This document shows, piece by piece, positions 1-6,441 of a DNA stretch of 34,079 bases. The notes beneath the pieces are model-generated. The model was given only the letters and a program-made list of their open reading frames with translations. It was not told the DNA's origin and made no database searches. Each line of letters begins with the position of its first letter. Position 1 is the stretch's first letter. The DNA comes from Chloroflexota bacterium (GTDB lineage: Bacteria; Chloroflexota; Limnocylindria; Limnocylindrales; CSP1-4), in contig JAJXTS010000009.1 in assembly GCA_021783595.1 (NCBI GenBank), positions 1-34,079 of the forward strand, written 5' to 3'. The position numbers were made by a program, and so were the translations under genes.

Positions 1-77
1 GGCTCCGGGGCGCGGCTCCGGGGCGCCGCTGCGCTCCCCGTCGCGGGACGCGGCTCGGGGCGCGGCTCCGGGGACGC
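1..77. repeat. GC-rich short tandem repeats at window start
   Basis: The 13-mer GGCTCCGGGGCGC occurs twice back to back at 1-13 and 14-26. Degenerate copies follow at 52-63 (one base shorter) and 64-77 (one extra base). I see no coding signal here. Simple GC repeats at an extreme edge are compatible with an assembly break, but that is inference. Confidence 0.7.
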
Positions 78-92
78 CGAGGGCCGCGACGA

Positions 93-122
93 CGGGCTCG
101 CGAACGTCGGGCTCGCGAGCGT
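93..122. repeat. 15-bp tandem duplication
   Basis: CGGGCTCGCGAACGT at 93-107 is followed immediately by CGGGCTCGCGAGCGT at 108-122, a single mismatch. It lies about 150 bp upstream of the OsmC gene with no recognisable function. The remaining sequence up to 271 holds the OsmC leader; a weak CACGCT -10-like element sits at 215-220. Confidence 0.6.
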
Positions 123-271
123 CGGCGCCCAGCCAGCCGAGGCCTGACCGGGCTCCGACCAGCATCCGACACCCGACCAGGGGCGGCGCGGACCCGCGCT
201 GCGCCGTCCCGTGGCACGCTAGAGGCGGCGCGCGCGTCCCGCGTTCCGCCGATCCGCCCAAGGAGGAACCC

Positions 272-718
272 ATGGCGATCACCCGCTCCGCCGACGTCAC
301 CTGGACCGGCACGCTTCTCGAGGGTGCCGGCACGATCGACTACGTCTCGTCGGGAGCCTTCAGCCGCCAGCCCGTGACCTGGGCCGCGCGAACGGAGGAC
401 CACAACGGCAAGACGAGCCCCGAGGAGTTGATCGCGGCCGCCCACGCCGCGTGCTTCTCCATGGCCTTCTCGTCGGGCCTCGCCAAGAACGGCACGCCCG
501 CGACCAAGCTCTCGGTCAAGGCGACGGTCTCGTTCGACAAGACGGACGCCGGCTGGGGCATCGCCTCGTCGGCCATCACCGTGTGCGGCCAGGTCCCCGG
601 TCTGGACCAGACCCAGTTCGCCGCGCTGGCCGAGGCGGCCAAGGACGGCTGCCCGGTCTCGCGCGCGCTCAAGGGCAACGTGGCCCTGTCCGTGGAGGCG
701 ACGCTCGTCAAGGCCTAG
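272..718 (+). CDS. OsmC/Ohr-family peroxiredoxin
   Basis: 148-residue OsmC-family thiol peroxidase, which reduces organic hydroperoxides in the cytoplasm. The family's catalytic cysteine pair is visible: C61 in AAHAACFSMA on the central helix and C127 in DGCPVS. The conserved Arg (R40) and Glu (E51, in SPEELIAAAH) that polarise the first Cys are in the expected places, and the length is normal for an OsmC subclass protein. The start is fixed by a strong Shine-Dalgarno (AAGGAGG at 260-266) six bases before ATG. It is a monocistronic + strand gene closed by a hairpin at 739-764. Substrate preference (OsmC versus Ohr) cannot be decided from sequence alone. Confidence 0.93.
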   Translation: MAITRSADVTWTGTLLEGAGTIDYVSSGAFSRQPVTWAARTEDHNGKTSPEELIAAAHAACFSMAFSSGLAKNGTPATKLSVKATVSFDKTDAGWGIASSAITVCGQVPGLDQTQFAALAEAAKDGCPVSRALKGNVALSVEATLVKA

Positions 719-738
719 CCCCGCGCCCATCCGCACGC

Positions 739-764
739 GAAGCCCCGGCCCGCGCCGGGGCTTC
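739..764. terminator. Hairpin between convergent genes
   Basis: A perfect 11-bp stem (GAAGCCCCGGC at 739-749 with its complement at 754-764) and a 4-nt loop sit between the OsmC stop and the end of the convergent phosphotriesterase gene. There is no T-tract on either side, so it is a terminator-like stem rather than a classical intrinsic terminator. Confidence 0.65.
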
Positions 765-801
765 GTCAGCGCTGCCGTGGGCGCAGGCCGACCCGCCGCG
801 A

Positions 802-1740
802 CTACGCGATCGTCAGCAGCCGACGCGGGTTCTCGACCGTCAGCCGTGCGACGTCGGCCTCGCTTACGCCGCGCTCCCGGAGCCGCGGCAGGAAGGCCGT
901 CAGCAGGTACGTGTAGCCGTTGCCCTCGTACCGGCGCAGCTGGCTGTTGTGGCAGACGTCCTGGCTGAGCAGCACCCGGTCGCCGTACCCGCGCGCGAGC
1001 AGCTCCAGCAGCAGGTCCACCACCCGCGCCTCGCCGTGCCTCTCGGTGGGCTCGAACGCCATGCCCAGGAAGTCGAACTCGATCGACGCGCCGCGGCGCA
1101 GCAGCCCCAGGTAGTGGTCCAGCCGCGGGTACGAGTCCGAGTGCCCGATCACCACGCGACCCGGGTCCACCCCCTCCTCCTCGAGGATGTCCATCTGCAG
1201 CGCCCCCACCGGCGACTGGGCGGCGTGCGTGGAGATGGCGAGCCCAGTCCGGCGTGACGCCCGAGCCACCGCCCGGAACACGCGCTCCTCGGCCGGGCTG
1301 ACCCAGGGCTTGTCGGTTCCGATCTCGCCCAGGATGCCGATCCGGACGCCCGTGTCCCCCACCCCGACCGTCGCCTCGGCCACAAGCTCCTCGGCCAGCT
1401 CGTCGGTCATGCGCCGGTCGATCCGCGCCTCCGGCGGGTAGTACGGGTTGCGATACCAGCCGCCGCCCATGACGACGTGGAGGCCGGAGGCGCGCGCGAT
1501 GGCAGCGAGCCAGGCGGGGTCACGTCCCACGCCGGGCAGCGTGAGGTCCGCGAGCGCGGTCCCGCCGGCCTCGCGGTACAGGCGCAGTTCCTCGAGGATC
1601 ACCGGCTCGTCGCGGGTGAGCTCCCAGTAGTCGTAGCGTCCCGGGATCTGCCACAGGGCGATCTGGGTGTGCTCGTGGGGGAGCGTGAACCCGAGGACCG
1701 ACGGGTCCACGGGGCCGAGGACGGTCATGACGTGCGGCAT
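802..1740 (-). CDS. Phosphotriesterase-family metal-dependent hydrolase
   Basis: 312-residue TIM-barrel amidohydrolase of the phosphotriesterase (PTE) family. The binuclear metal site is complete: H22 and H24 in TLPHEH, a bridging acidic residue E139 in ILGEIG, H172 in STHAA, H200 in GHSD and D261 in SQDVCHN. Family knowledge: true phosphotriesterases bridge the metals with a carbamylated lysine, while E. coli PHP-type homologues use glutamate, as here. The natural substrate is probably a lactone or carboxyester, not an organophosphate (inference). ATG at 1740 has no Shine-Dalgarno but lies six bases after TACGAT, so the mRNA is probably leaderless; an internal ATG at 1728 is less likely. It is divergent from the membrane protein gene. 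Confidence 0.88.
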   Translation of the reverse strand: MPHVMTVLGPVDPSVLGFTLPHEHTQIALWQIPGRYDYWELTRDEPVILEELRLYREAGGTALADLTLPGVGRDPAWLAAIARASGLHVVMGGGWYRNPYYPPEARIDRRMTDELAEELVAEATVGVGDTGVRIGILGEIGTDKPWVSPAEERVFRAVARASRRTGLAISTHAAQSPVGALQMDILEEEGVDPGRVVIGHSDSYPRLDHYLGLLRRGASIEFDFLGMAFEPTERHGEARVVDLLLELLARGYGDRVLLSQDVCHNSQLRRYEGNGYTYLLTAFLPRLRERGVSEADVARLTVENPRRLLTIA

Positions 1741-1746
1741 GCCGCG

Positions 1747-1752
1747 ATCGTA
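1747..1752 (-). promoter_or_regulatory. -10 box TACGAT for leaderless hydrolase mRNA
   Basis: On the minus strand TACGAT is followed by six bases and then the ATG at 1740. This is the TANNNT-to-start spacing expected if transcription begins at the start codon. No ribosome-binding site is present. Confidence 0.5.
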
Positions 1753-1783
1753 GTCCGCGACGTTGCCCTCCGCGCGGACGCGC

Positions 1784-1789
1784 TACCCT
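1784..1789 (+). promoter_or_regulatory. -10 box TACCCT upstream of membrane protein
   Basis: TACCCT lies in the 71-bp divergent gap, with TTGCCC at 1763-1768 as a possible -35 at a short 15-bp spacing. It would start a leader of about 16 nt carrying GAGGAGG before the ATG at 1812. Confidence 0.4.
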
Positions 1790-1811
1790 CCGGGACACGA
1801 GGAGGAGTGCC

Positions 1812-2375
1812 ATGGCCCAGCGACCCGAGGAGCCCCTGCGGGGCGAGGTGATCGACGGCGGCGTGCACGCGTACGGCTGGGAGTGGACCGACATCGGCGG
1901 CCCCCGCGGTCGCAGCCGGCTGCCGTGGTTCGGCATCTTCCTGATCGTGTTCGGCGCCCTGCTGCTGCTCCAGCAGGCATTCCCCGCGGTCCAGGCGGCC
2001 GGCTCGATCCTGTTCCTGGCGGTGGGCGTCGCGTTCCTGGTGTCGTGGGCCGTCAACCGCGGGACGGGCTCGCTCTACCTGGGCGCGATCATCACCGCGC
2101 TGGCCGCGCCCGGCATCCTCGAGGCGGCGGGCGTGGTGAGCGGGCCCGGCGTCGGCACGCTGTGCCTGGGCGTGGCGTTCCTGTTCCTCGCGCTGGTCCG
2201 CGCGGCCAGCCGGGCGGGATGGGGCTGGCAGGCGGTCCTGGGCGTGATCCTCGTGGTGATCGGCGGCTCAGCGCTGGCGGTCCCGGGCCTGGGCGACCTG
2301 GCCTGGCCGCTGCTCCTGGTGGTCTTCGGCCTGATCGTGCTGGCGCGGTCGCCCGGCGGCCGCCGCGTCCGCTAG
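1812..2375 (+). CDS. Six-helix integral membrane protein, unknown function
   Basis: 187 residues. After a polar N-terminus of about 36 residues (acidic, then PRGRSR) come six hydrophobic segments at roughly 38-57, 63-81, 88-106, 113-131, 138-156 and 163-178, ending in the basic tail SPGGRRVR. The alternating Leu/Val/Gly-rich helices and short loops resemble small DUF-type membrane proteins with repeated two-helix units. I do not recognise a named family and see no catalytic motif. The start is supported by GAGGAGG at 1800-1806. The basic tail suggests a cytoplasmic C-terminus. Confidence 0.82.
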   Translation: MAQRPEEPLRGEVIDGGVHAYGWEWTDIGGPRGRSRLPWFGIFLIVFGALLLLQQAFPAVQAAGSILFLAVGVAFLVSWAVNRGTGSLYLGAIITALAAPGILEAAGVVSGPGVGTLCLGVAFLFLALVRAASRAGWGWQAVLGVILVVIGGSALAVPGLGDLAWPLLLVVFGLIVLARSPGGRRVR

Positions 2376-2394
2376 CAGCAAGCCGGGCCCCGAT

Positions 2395-2427
2395 CGCGGG
2401 CGCGGCCGCCGCGCGAACCTGCCCGCG
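2395..2427. terminator. Nested hairpin between convergent genes
   Basis: A 7-bp stem (CGCGGGC at 2395-2401 with GCCCGCG at 2421-2427) encloses an alternative inner 6-bp stem (2400-2405 with 2409-2414). It lies between the membrane-protein stop and the aminotransferase stop. No T-tract follows on either strand. Confidence 0.45.
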
Positions 2428-2429
2428 AC

Positions 2430-3761
2430 CTACCCGAGCCCGGCGAGCGCCGCGTCGAGCGCCTCGCGAAGCCCGTCGGCCACGCGCGCCAGCTCGGCCT
2501 CGGTGATCACGAACGGGGGCCCCAGCAGGACGATGTCGCCGTCCGTGCCGTTGGCGTTCCCGCTGCCCGAGTAGAGCAGGAGCCCGTGCTCGCGGGCGAT
2601 CCGGACCACGCTCTCGATGAGCCTCGCCGCGCGCGGATAGGGCGTTCTGGCTGCCCGGTCGCGGACGAGCTCCACGCCCACCAGCAGTCCACGGCCGCGG
2701 ATGTCGCCGACGGCCGGGTGCCCATCGAGCCGGTCGCGCAGCAGCGCCTGGAGCTGCGCGCCCTTGACCAGGGACGCGCCGACGAGCGACTCGGCCTCGA
2801 GGATCCGCAGCACCTCGCCGGCCACGGCGGCGGCCGTCGGCTGGTGCGAGTAGGTGAACCCGTGCGTGAAGCCGCCCCCCGCGCGGATCGTGTCGTAGAC
2901 CTCGCCCGAGGCCGCCGCGAAGCCGAACGGCCAGTACCCGCTGGTCGCTCCCTTGGCTGCCACGAGGATGTCGGGCCGCACTCCCCAGTGGTCCACGCCG
3001 AACCAGGCGCCGGTGCGGCCGAAGCCGGTCATCACCTCGTCGGCCACCACCAGCACGCCGTGGCGCCGGCAGACCTCGACGACCGCGGGCCAGTAGCCCT
3101 CCGGCGGCTCCACCGCGCCCAGCGTGGCGCCCACGATCGGCTCGGCGACGAACGCGGCCACCCGCCGCGGGCCCGCCGCGACGATCGCGGCGTCCAGCTC
3201 TGCCGCCAGCTCCTCGGCGGTCCCGAGCGCGTTCGACCCGGGCTCGCCGGCCCGATACGGGTAGGCCGCCGAAACGTGCTCAAACCGCCCGAGCCACGCC
3301 TCGTAGGGCTTCCGCAATGGCCGGCGCCCGGAAAGGTCCAGCGCCCCGAGCGTGTTGCCGTGGTACGAGCTCCAGCGCGAGATCACGACCGTGCGGTCCG
3401 CCTCGCCGCGCGCGACCTGAGCCGCCCGGGCCATCTTGAGCGCGGTCTCGACAGCCTCCGACCCGCCGCTCACCGGGTAGATCGCGGGGTCCGTCATCGG
3501 CAGTCGCTCGCCTACCGCGACGGCGTATCGCTCCAACGCCTCGGTGGTGAACGCCGACCCGTGCGCGTACGCGATCCGGCCGGCCTGGGCGGCCATGGCC
3601 TCCGCCACCTCGCGGCGGCCGTGGCCGATGCCCACGACGATGGCGCCGCCCGCCGCGTCGAGGTACTCGCGCCCGTCCGCGTCCACGATGGTGGAGCCCT
3701 GCGCCGAGACGGCAACGGGCGGGCGGGACATGGAGGCGCGGGAGAAGACGCGGCCGCTCAT
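2430..3761 (-). CDS. Class-III pyridoxal-phosphate aminotransferase
   Basis: 443-residue fold-type I PLP enzyme of the class-III (omega) aminotransferase family, which moves an amino group from an amine or omega-amino acid to a keto acid. Visible sites: the phosphate-binding stretch SGGSEAVETALKMAR (98-112), SYHGNT (132-137), the cofactor-ring Asp in DEVMTGFGRTG (D241) and the Schiff-base lysine K270 in AAKGATSGYWP. The GYWPFG stretch after the lysine and the long C-terminal small domain resemble beta-alanine/taurine-pyruvate or 'aspartate aminotransferase family' members; the substrate is not determinable. No Shine-Dalgarno precedes the ATG. Instead the start overlaps by ATGA the stop of a 13-codon upstream ORF, which suggests coupled translation. 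Confidence 0.88.
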   Translation of the reverse strand: MSGRVFSRASMSRPPVAVSAQGSTIVDADGREYLDAAGGAIVVGIGHGRREVAEAMAAQAGRIAYAHGSAFTTEALERYAVAVGERLPMTDPAIYPVSGGSEAVETALKMARAAQVARGEADRTVVISRWSSYHGNTLGALDLSGRRPLRKPYEAWLGRFEHVSAAYPYRAGEPGSNALGTAEELAAELDAAIVAAGPRRVAAFVAEPIVGATLGAVEPPEGYWPAVVEVCRRHGVLVVADEVMTGFGRTGAWFGVDHWGVRPDILVAAKGATSGYWPFGFAAASGEVYDTIRAGGGFTHGFTYSHQPTAAAVAGEVLRILEAESLVGASLVKGAQLQALLRDRLDGHPAVGDIRGRGLLVGVELVRDRAARTPYPRAARLIESVVRIAREHGLLLYSGSGNANGTDGDIVLLGPPFVITEAELARVADGLREALDAALAGLG

Positions 3762-3799
3762 CGGGTGCCCGGGCGGCGCGGGAGGTCGAGTCGGTTCAT
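3758..3799 (-). CDS. Putative 13-codon leader ORF coupled to aminotransferase
   Basis: The minus-strand reading frame MNRLDLPRRPGTR starts at an ATG seven bases downstream of TACAAT. Its TGA overlaps the aminotransferase ATG as ATGA. Neither start has a Shine-Dalgarno. I infer a leaderless mini-cistron that delivers ribosomes to the main start. The peptide has no low-complexity amino-acid run that would indicate classical attenuation, so it probably acts in cis. It may instead be fortuitous. Confidence 0.45.
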   Translation of the reverse strand: MNRLDLPRRPGTR

Positions 3800-3806
3800 C
3801 CGCCCG

Positions 3807-3812
3807 ATTGTA
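3807..3812 (-). promoter_or_regulatory. -10 box TACAAT
   Basis: Near-consensus -10 on the minus strand, seven bases before the ATG of the 13-codon leader ORF. It sits in a locally A/T-richer stretch (GATTGTAGTTG on the + strand) that stands out in this GC-rich DNA. Confidence 0.55.
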
Positions 3813-3903
3813 GTTGCGTCGTCCCGGGCGGGCGGGCGCCGTCGCGTCCCGCCGGACGGGGGCGACTCCCGGCCCCGGGGCCGCAGTTTCGGTCCCGGAG
3901 ACG

Positions 3904-3944
3904 CCGGACCGGGGCGAGGGCTCCGCGCCCGCGCCCCGGTCCGG
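3904..3944 (-). terminator. Hairpin after the DsrE-like gene
   Basis: A perfect 13-bp stem (3904-3916 with 3932-3944) and 15-nt loop begin 10 bases beyond the DsrE-like stop on the minus strand. The GC-rich stem has no T-tract. It plausibly ends the arsR-tusA-dsrE transcript before the aminotransferase promoter. Confidence 0.6.
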
Positions 3945-3953
3945 GAATGGCGG

Positions 3954-4469
3954 CTAGATGAAGATCGGGGCGAGGCCGGAGGCCACGTCCGCCAGATAGG
4001 AGGCCGCGCCGACCGGCTCGCCCAGCCCGTCGATCAGGTCGTTGCTCGTCAGGCCGAACATGTCCATCGTCATCAGGCAGGGCACGAACTCGACGCCCAT
4101 CATCTGGGCGACCTCGAGCAGCTCGGCCGGCGACGACACGCCGTACTTCTTGGCCAGCTTGCCCATCATCCACGGGCCCATGCCCAGGAAGTGCATCTGG
4201 GACATCTTCCGGTACTTGATGCCCGGCCGAGCCATGAAGGCCAGCATCTTCTGCATCCAGTTGGTGCCGGTGATGCGCTTCTCGGGCCTGACGAACGTCT
4301 GCAGGCCCCAGAAGGTGACGAACACCTTGGTGGTCATGCCCAGCGACGCCGACGTGGAGGCCAGGATCATGGCGGCCCAAGTCTTCTCGAGGTCGCCGCT
4401 GAAGAGGATGATCGCTATGCCCTGCGGGTGGGGCTCCGCGTCGGCGGGCACGGTCGTTTCTGCGGTCAC
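3954..4469 (-). CDS. DsrE/DsrF-like sulfur-relay protein
   Basis: 171-residue member of the DsrE/F-like superfamily (often annotated 'peroxiredoxin family protein' or DsrE family). The Rossmann-like N-terminus IAIILFSGDLEKTWAAMILA and the conserved Cys C131 in GVEFVPCLMTMDMFG are the family hallmarks; that cysteine is the usual persulfide carrier. It is unusually methionine-rich, especially residues 72-102. The start is GTG with GGGGAA upstream, nine bases after the tusA stop, so the two genes are co-transcribed. Family knowledge: such DsrE-TusA pairs pass sulfane sulfur between proteins in sulfur oxidation or thiolation pathways; the specific pathway is not shown. The middle segment is strongly hydrophobic and may contact the membrane. 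Confidence 0.85.
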   Translation of the reverse strand: MTAETTVPADAEPHPQGIAIILFSGDLEKTWAAMILASTSASLGMTTKVFVTFWGLQTFVRPEKRITGTNWMQKMLAFMARPGIKYRKMSQMHFLGMGPWMMGKLAKKYGVSSPAELLEVAQMMGVEFVPCLMTMDMFGLTSNDLIDGLGEPVGAASYLADVASGLAPIFI

Positions 4470-4478
4470 GGATTTCCC

Positions 4479-4703
4479 CTACTTCTTGCGGAGGACGAAG
4501 CGGTAGACGCCGCCGTCCACGGACTGCTCGACGATGACGTTGCCCGTGGTCTTCGACCACGCCGCGAAGTCCTTCGCGGACCCGGGATCGGTGGCCAGGA
4601 CTTCGACCGTCTCGCCGGACGCGATCGCCTTGATCGCCTGCGCCGTCTTGACGATCGGCATCGGGCAGTTCAGGCCCTTTGCGTCAACCGTTGCATTCGC
4701 CAT
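4479..4703 (-). CDS. tusA: TusA-family sulfur carrier protein
   Basis: 74 residues, the normal TusA length. It has the diagnostic CPMP motif (C13-P-M-P) at the start of the first helix, preceded by VDAKGLN, then the two-layer beta-alpha-beta fold with conserved DPGSAKD and a C-terminal strand YRFVLRKK. C13 accepts a persulfide from a cysteine desulfurase or rhodanese and hands it to partners such as the neighbouring DsrE-like protein. The ATG has AAGGGAG upstream. The ArsR gene lies 153 bp further upstream on the same strand. This could be a SirA/YedF-like carrier with a non-tRNA role, because tusBCDE are absent here. Confidence 0.92.
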   Translation of the reverse strand: MANATVDAKGLNCPMPIVKTAQAIKAIASGETVEVLATDPGSAKDFAAWSKTTGNVIVEQSVDGGVYRFVLRKK

Positions 4704-4856
4704 TCCTAGAGCTCCCTTTCCAGCGGCATCGTGCCGCCATGATCCCGAGGTGACGAGGGTCGGACCGCTGGTCGCCCGGGCTGGGACGGCCCTCGGTCCA
4801 CGAGGCTGCCCGAGCGGGCTGGGGGTGCGTCCACGGGTCGCTCTCCCGGTCCCCGG

Positions 4857-5234
4857 CTACTGGGTCTCGACCCACTCGGCCTGCGCCGTCTCCATCAGGG
4901 AGAGGCGGCCCAGCCGGGTGAGGCGACGCTGGAGGACCTGACGCATCAGCCCGCACGCGACCATCACGTCCGGGTCGGTCAGGCTGTAGCGGACCTCCCG
5001 GCCATCCCGCTCGGCATCCACGATGCCCGCGCTCCGGAGGACGGCCAGGTGCTGGGAGATGTTCGGCTGGGACACGCCGAGGTCCTCGGCGAGGCGTCTC
5101 ACCTCGCAGGGCCCGACGAGCAGACGATGGAGGATCTCCAGCCGCCGGGGGTTGGCCAGCGTCCGGAGGACCTCGGCCTGCAGCGTGGTGATCTCGTCCA
5201 TGGCGCCAGCATCGAGGTATTCGAAGATGCGCAT
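4857..5234 (-). CDS. ArsR-family winged-helix regulator
   Basis: 125 residues with a complete ArsR/SmtB winged-helix domain: ANPRRLEILHRLL, recognition helix region LGVSQPNISQHLAVLRSAGIV (about 53-73), and wing DGREVRYSLTD. Cysteines occur at GPCEV in the alpha3 region and at VACGLMRQ after the wing. They could form a thiol or persulfide switch, but this is not the classical ELCVCDL metal site. The gene reads toward tusA and the DsrE-like gene, so it is likely a repressor of that sulfur module (inference). The ATG at 5234 has no Shine-Dalgarno; a TTCAGT box seven bases upstream may drive a leaderless mRNA. A start at codon 12 (MDEITT) is the alternative. Confidence 0.88.
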   Translation of the reverse strand: MRIFEYLDAGAMDEITTLQAEVLRTLANPRRLEILHRLLVGPCEVRRLAEDLGVSQPNISQHLAVLRSAGIVDAERDGREVRYSLTDPDVMVACGLMRQVLQRRLTRLGRLSLMETAQAEWVETQ

Positions 5235-5336
5235 TAGTGCCGACTGAACCTGCCGCGCGGGACGATGGCCCGCCCGCGGGGGCCGAGGGGCACGGGTGAG
5301 CGCCCCTGCCCGTGCGGGCGGGGTCGGGGCCGCGGA

Positions 5337-5990
5337 TCAGCTGCCGTCGGCGGGCGCCGGCCGGGCCCACAGCCCTCCGGTGGAGGCCATCCAGTCGGCC
5401 ACCTGCCCGCACAGCGCATCGAGGTCGCCGTCGGTGGTGTCCAGCTCGAGCACCGGGAGGATGGAACCGCCGGCGAGCCGGCGGAACAGCGCCTGCTCGC
5501 GGCGAAACGCGCCGAGGTCGCCGTACTGGGCGGGGTTGCCGGACACCTGGAGCCGCTTGGCGCGCGCCGCCTCCCAGGTCCCGTCGCGACGCGTGCACAG
5601 CACGAGGTGCACGTCGAGCGCCAGCAGCCGTTCCTCGAGCGGCCGGAAGTCCAGGTCGTGGCCGTGCGCGGCGAGCTGATACGCCCGGGCGGAGAGGTGG
5701 AACCGATCGATGACCCAGGAGTAGTGCGGCTGGAGCTCGATCAGGCGAACCCAGGTGTCGAAGACCTCGAGCGCCCGCGCTTCCTCCTCGCCACCGGGCT
5801 CGAAGTTGATCGGCCCGCGGCCCCAGGGCTCCGGCGTGAACCCGCACCACTCGGCCGAGATCAGGGGCGAGTGGTACCGGTAGCGGCGCGGTCCGACGAA
5901 CCGGGGGTGCTCGTTGAGCGCGAACGCGAGCTCCGTCTTGCCGGTCAGGCGCGTGCCCTCGAGGATGACCTTGGGCGTCAGCTTCTGCAC
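5337..5990 (-). CDS. P-loop NTPase, deoxynucleoside/thymidylate kinase-like
   Basis: 217 residues beginning with a Walker A GTRLTGKT (12-19) immediately after the first strand. A DRFHLS motif (D95-R96) matches the DR[FYS] catalytic signature of deoxynucleoside and thymidylate kinases. A lid-like Arg-rich stretch (CTRRDGTWEAARAKR) follows in the second half. It is probably a small-molecule or nucleoside kinase, but the substrate is unknown and the loop is not canonical for Tmk (usually EGxDGxGKST). The start is GTG, six bases after TAGGCT with no usable Shine-Dalgarno, so probably leaderless. Divergent from the ferredoxin-oxidoreductase operon. Confidence 0.75.
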   Translation of the reverse strand: MQKLTPKVILEGTRLTGKTELAFALNEHPRFVGPRRYRYHSPLISAEWCGFTPEPWGRGPINFEPGGEEEARALEVFDTWVRLIELQPHYSWVIDRFHLSARAYQLAAHGHDLDFRPLEERLLALDVHLVLCTRRDGTWEAARAKRLQVSGNPAQYGDLGAFRREQALFRRLAGGSILPVLELDTTDGDLDALCGQVADWMASTGGLWARPAPADGS

Positions 5991-5996
5991 GCTCCG

Positions 5997-6002
5997 AGCC
6001 TA
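5997..6002 (-). promoter_or_regulatory. -10 box TAGGCT for leaderless kinase mRNA
   Basis: On the minus strand TAGGCT is followed by six bases and then GTG at 5990. The same TAGGCT-N6-GTG arrangement occurs at the histidine kinase gene. Confidence 0.5.
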
Positions 6003-6152
6003 CCCCGGGCAGGGCCGACGGCCCCGCCGACGCCGGCGCGACCGGGCCCGCGGACGCGGCGGTTCGTCGTGCGCAATGGCCCGTCCCGAGGCGCATCTTG
6101 GCCCTGTCTGCTAGTCCAAGTCGGACACATAGTCCCGCTGGAGGTGCTGCAG

Positions 6153-6437
6153 ATGGCCATGCACGCACCGCTCGCCGACGCTCCACTCAGACGTCCCCCG
6201 AGCGGTTTCCCGGCGTTCCGTCCCGTGCTGGTGGCAACCGAGCGTTGCAAGGGCTGCGGCCTGTGCATCGACGCATGCCCCACCGACGCGCTCGCGCTGG
6301 ACGGCGCCCGCGTCAACGGGATGGGCTATCACCCCGCGATCCTCGTGGACGCGGATGCCTGCACCAGTTGCGCCAAGTGCGCCCGGATGTGCCCGGACGC
6401 CGCCCTGTCCATCTTCGTCCGGCCGCGGGGAGCATGA
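6153..6437 (+). CDS. 2-oxoacid:ferredoxin oxidoreductase, delta (ferredoxin) subunit
   Basis: 94-residue dicluster ferredoxin subunit. Eight cysteines form two [4Fe-4S] motifs: C32-x2-C35-x2-C38-x3-C42 (RCKGCGLCIDACP) and C70-x2-C73-x2-C76-x3-C80 (ACTSCAKCARMCP). It passes electrons from the catalytic subunits to soluble ferredoxin. I chose ATG at 6153 because GGAGGTG at 6140-6146 sits six bases upstream; the long open frame further upstream is GC-rich read-through. An in-frame ATG at 6159 is an alternative. It is first in a four-gene operon, five bases before the alpha subunit. Confidence 0.92.
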   Translation: MAMHAPLADAPLRRPPSGFPAFRPVLVATERCKGCGLCIDACPTDALALDGARVNGMGYHPAILVDADACTSCAKCARMCPDAALSIFVRPRGA

Positions 6438-6441
6438 CGCG

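Noticed and set aside
211-226. TGGCACG resembling a sigma-54 -24 element upstream of OsmC
   Set aside because: No TTGC-type -12 element follows at the required spacing.
2586-4709. A 707-codon + strand frame opposite the aminotransferase and DsrE/TusA genes
   Set aside because: Its translation is Arg/His/Gly-rich with no domain signature and it is antisense to three recognisable proteins.
5265-6152. Long N-terminal extension of the ferredoxin subunit
   Set aside because: The upstream part of the frame is antisense to the kinase-like gene, while the ATG at 6153 has an ideal ribosome-binding site and gives the normal subunit length.
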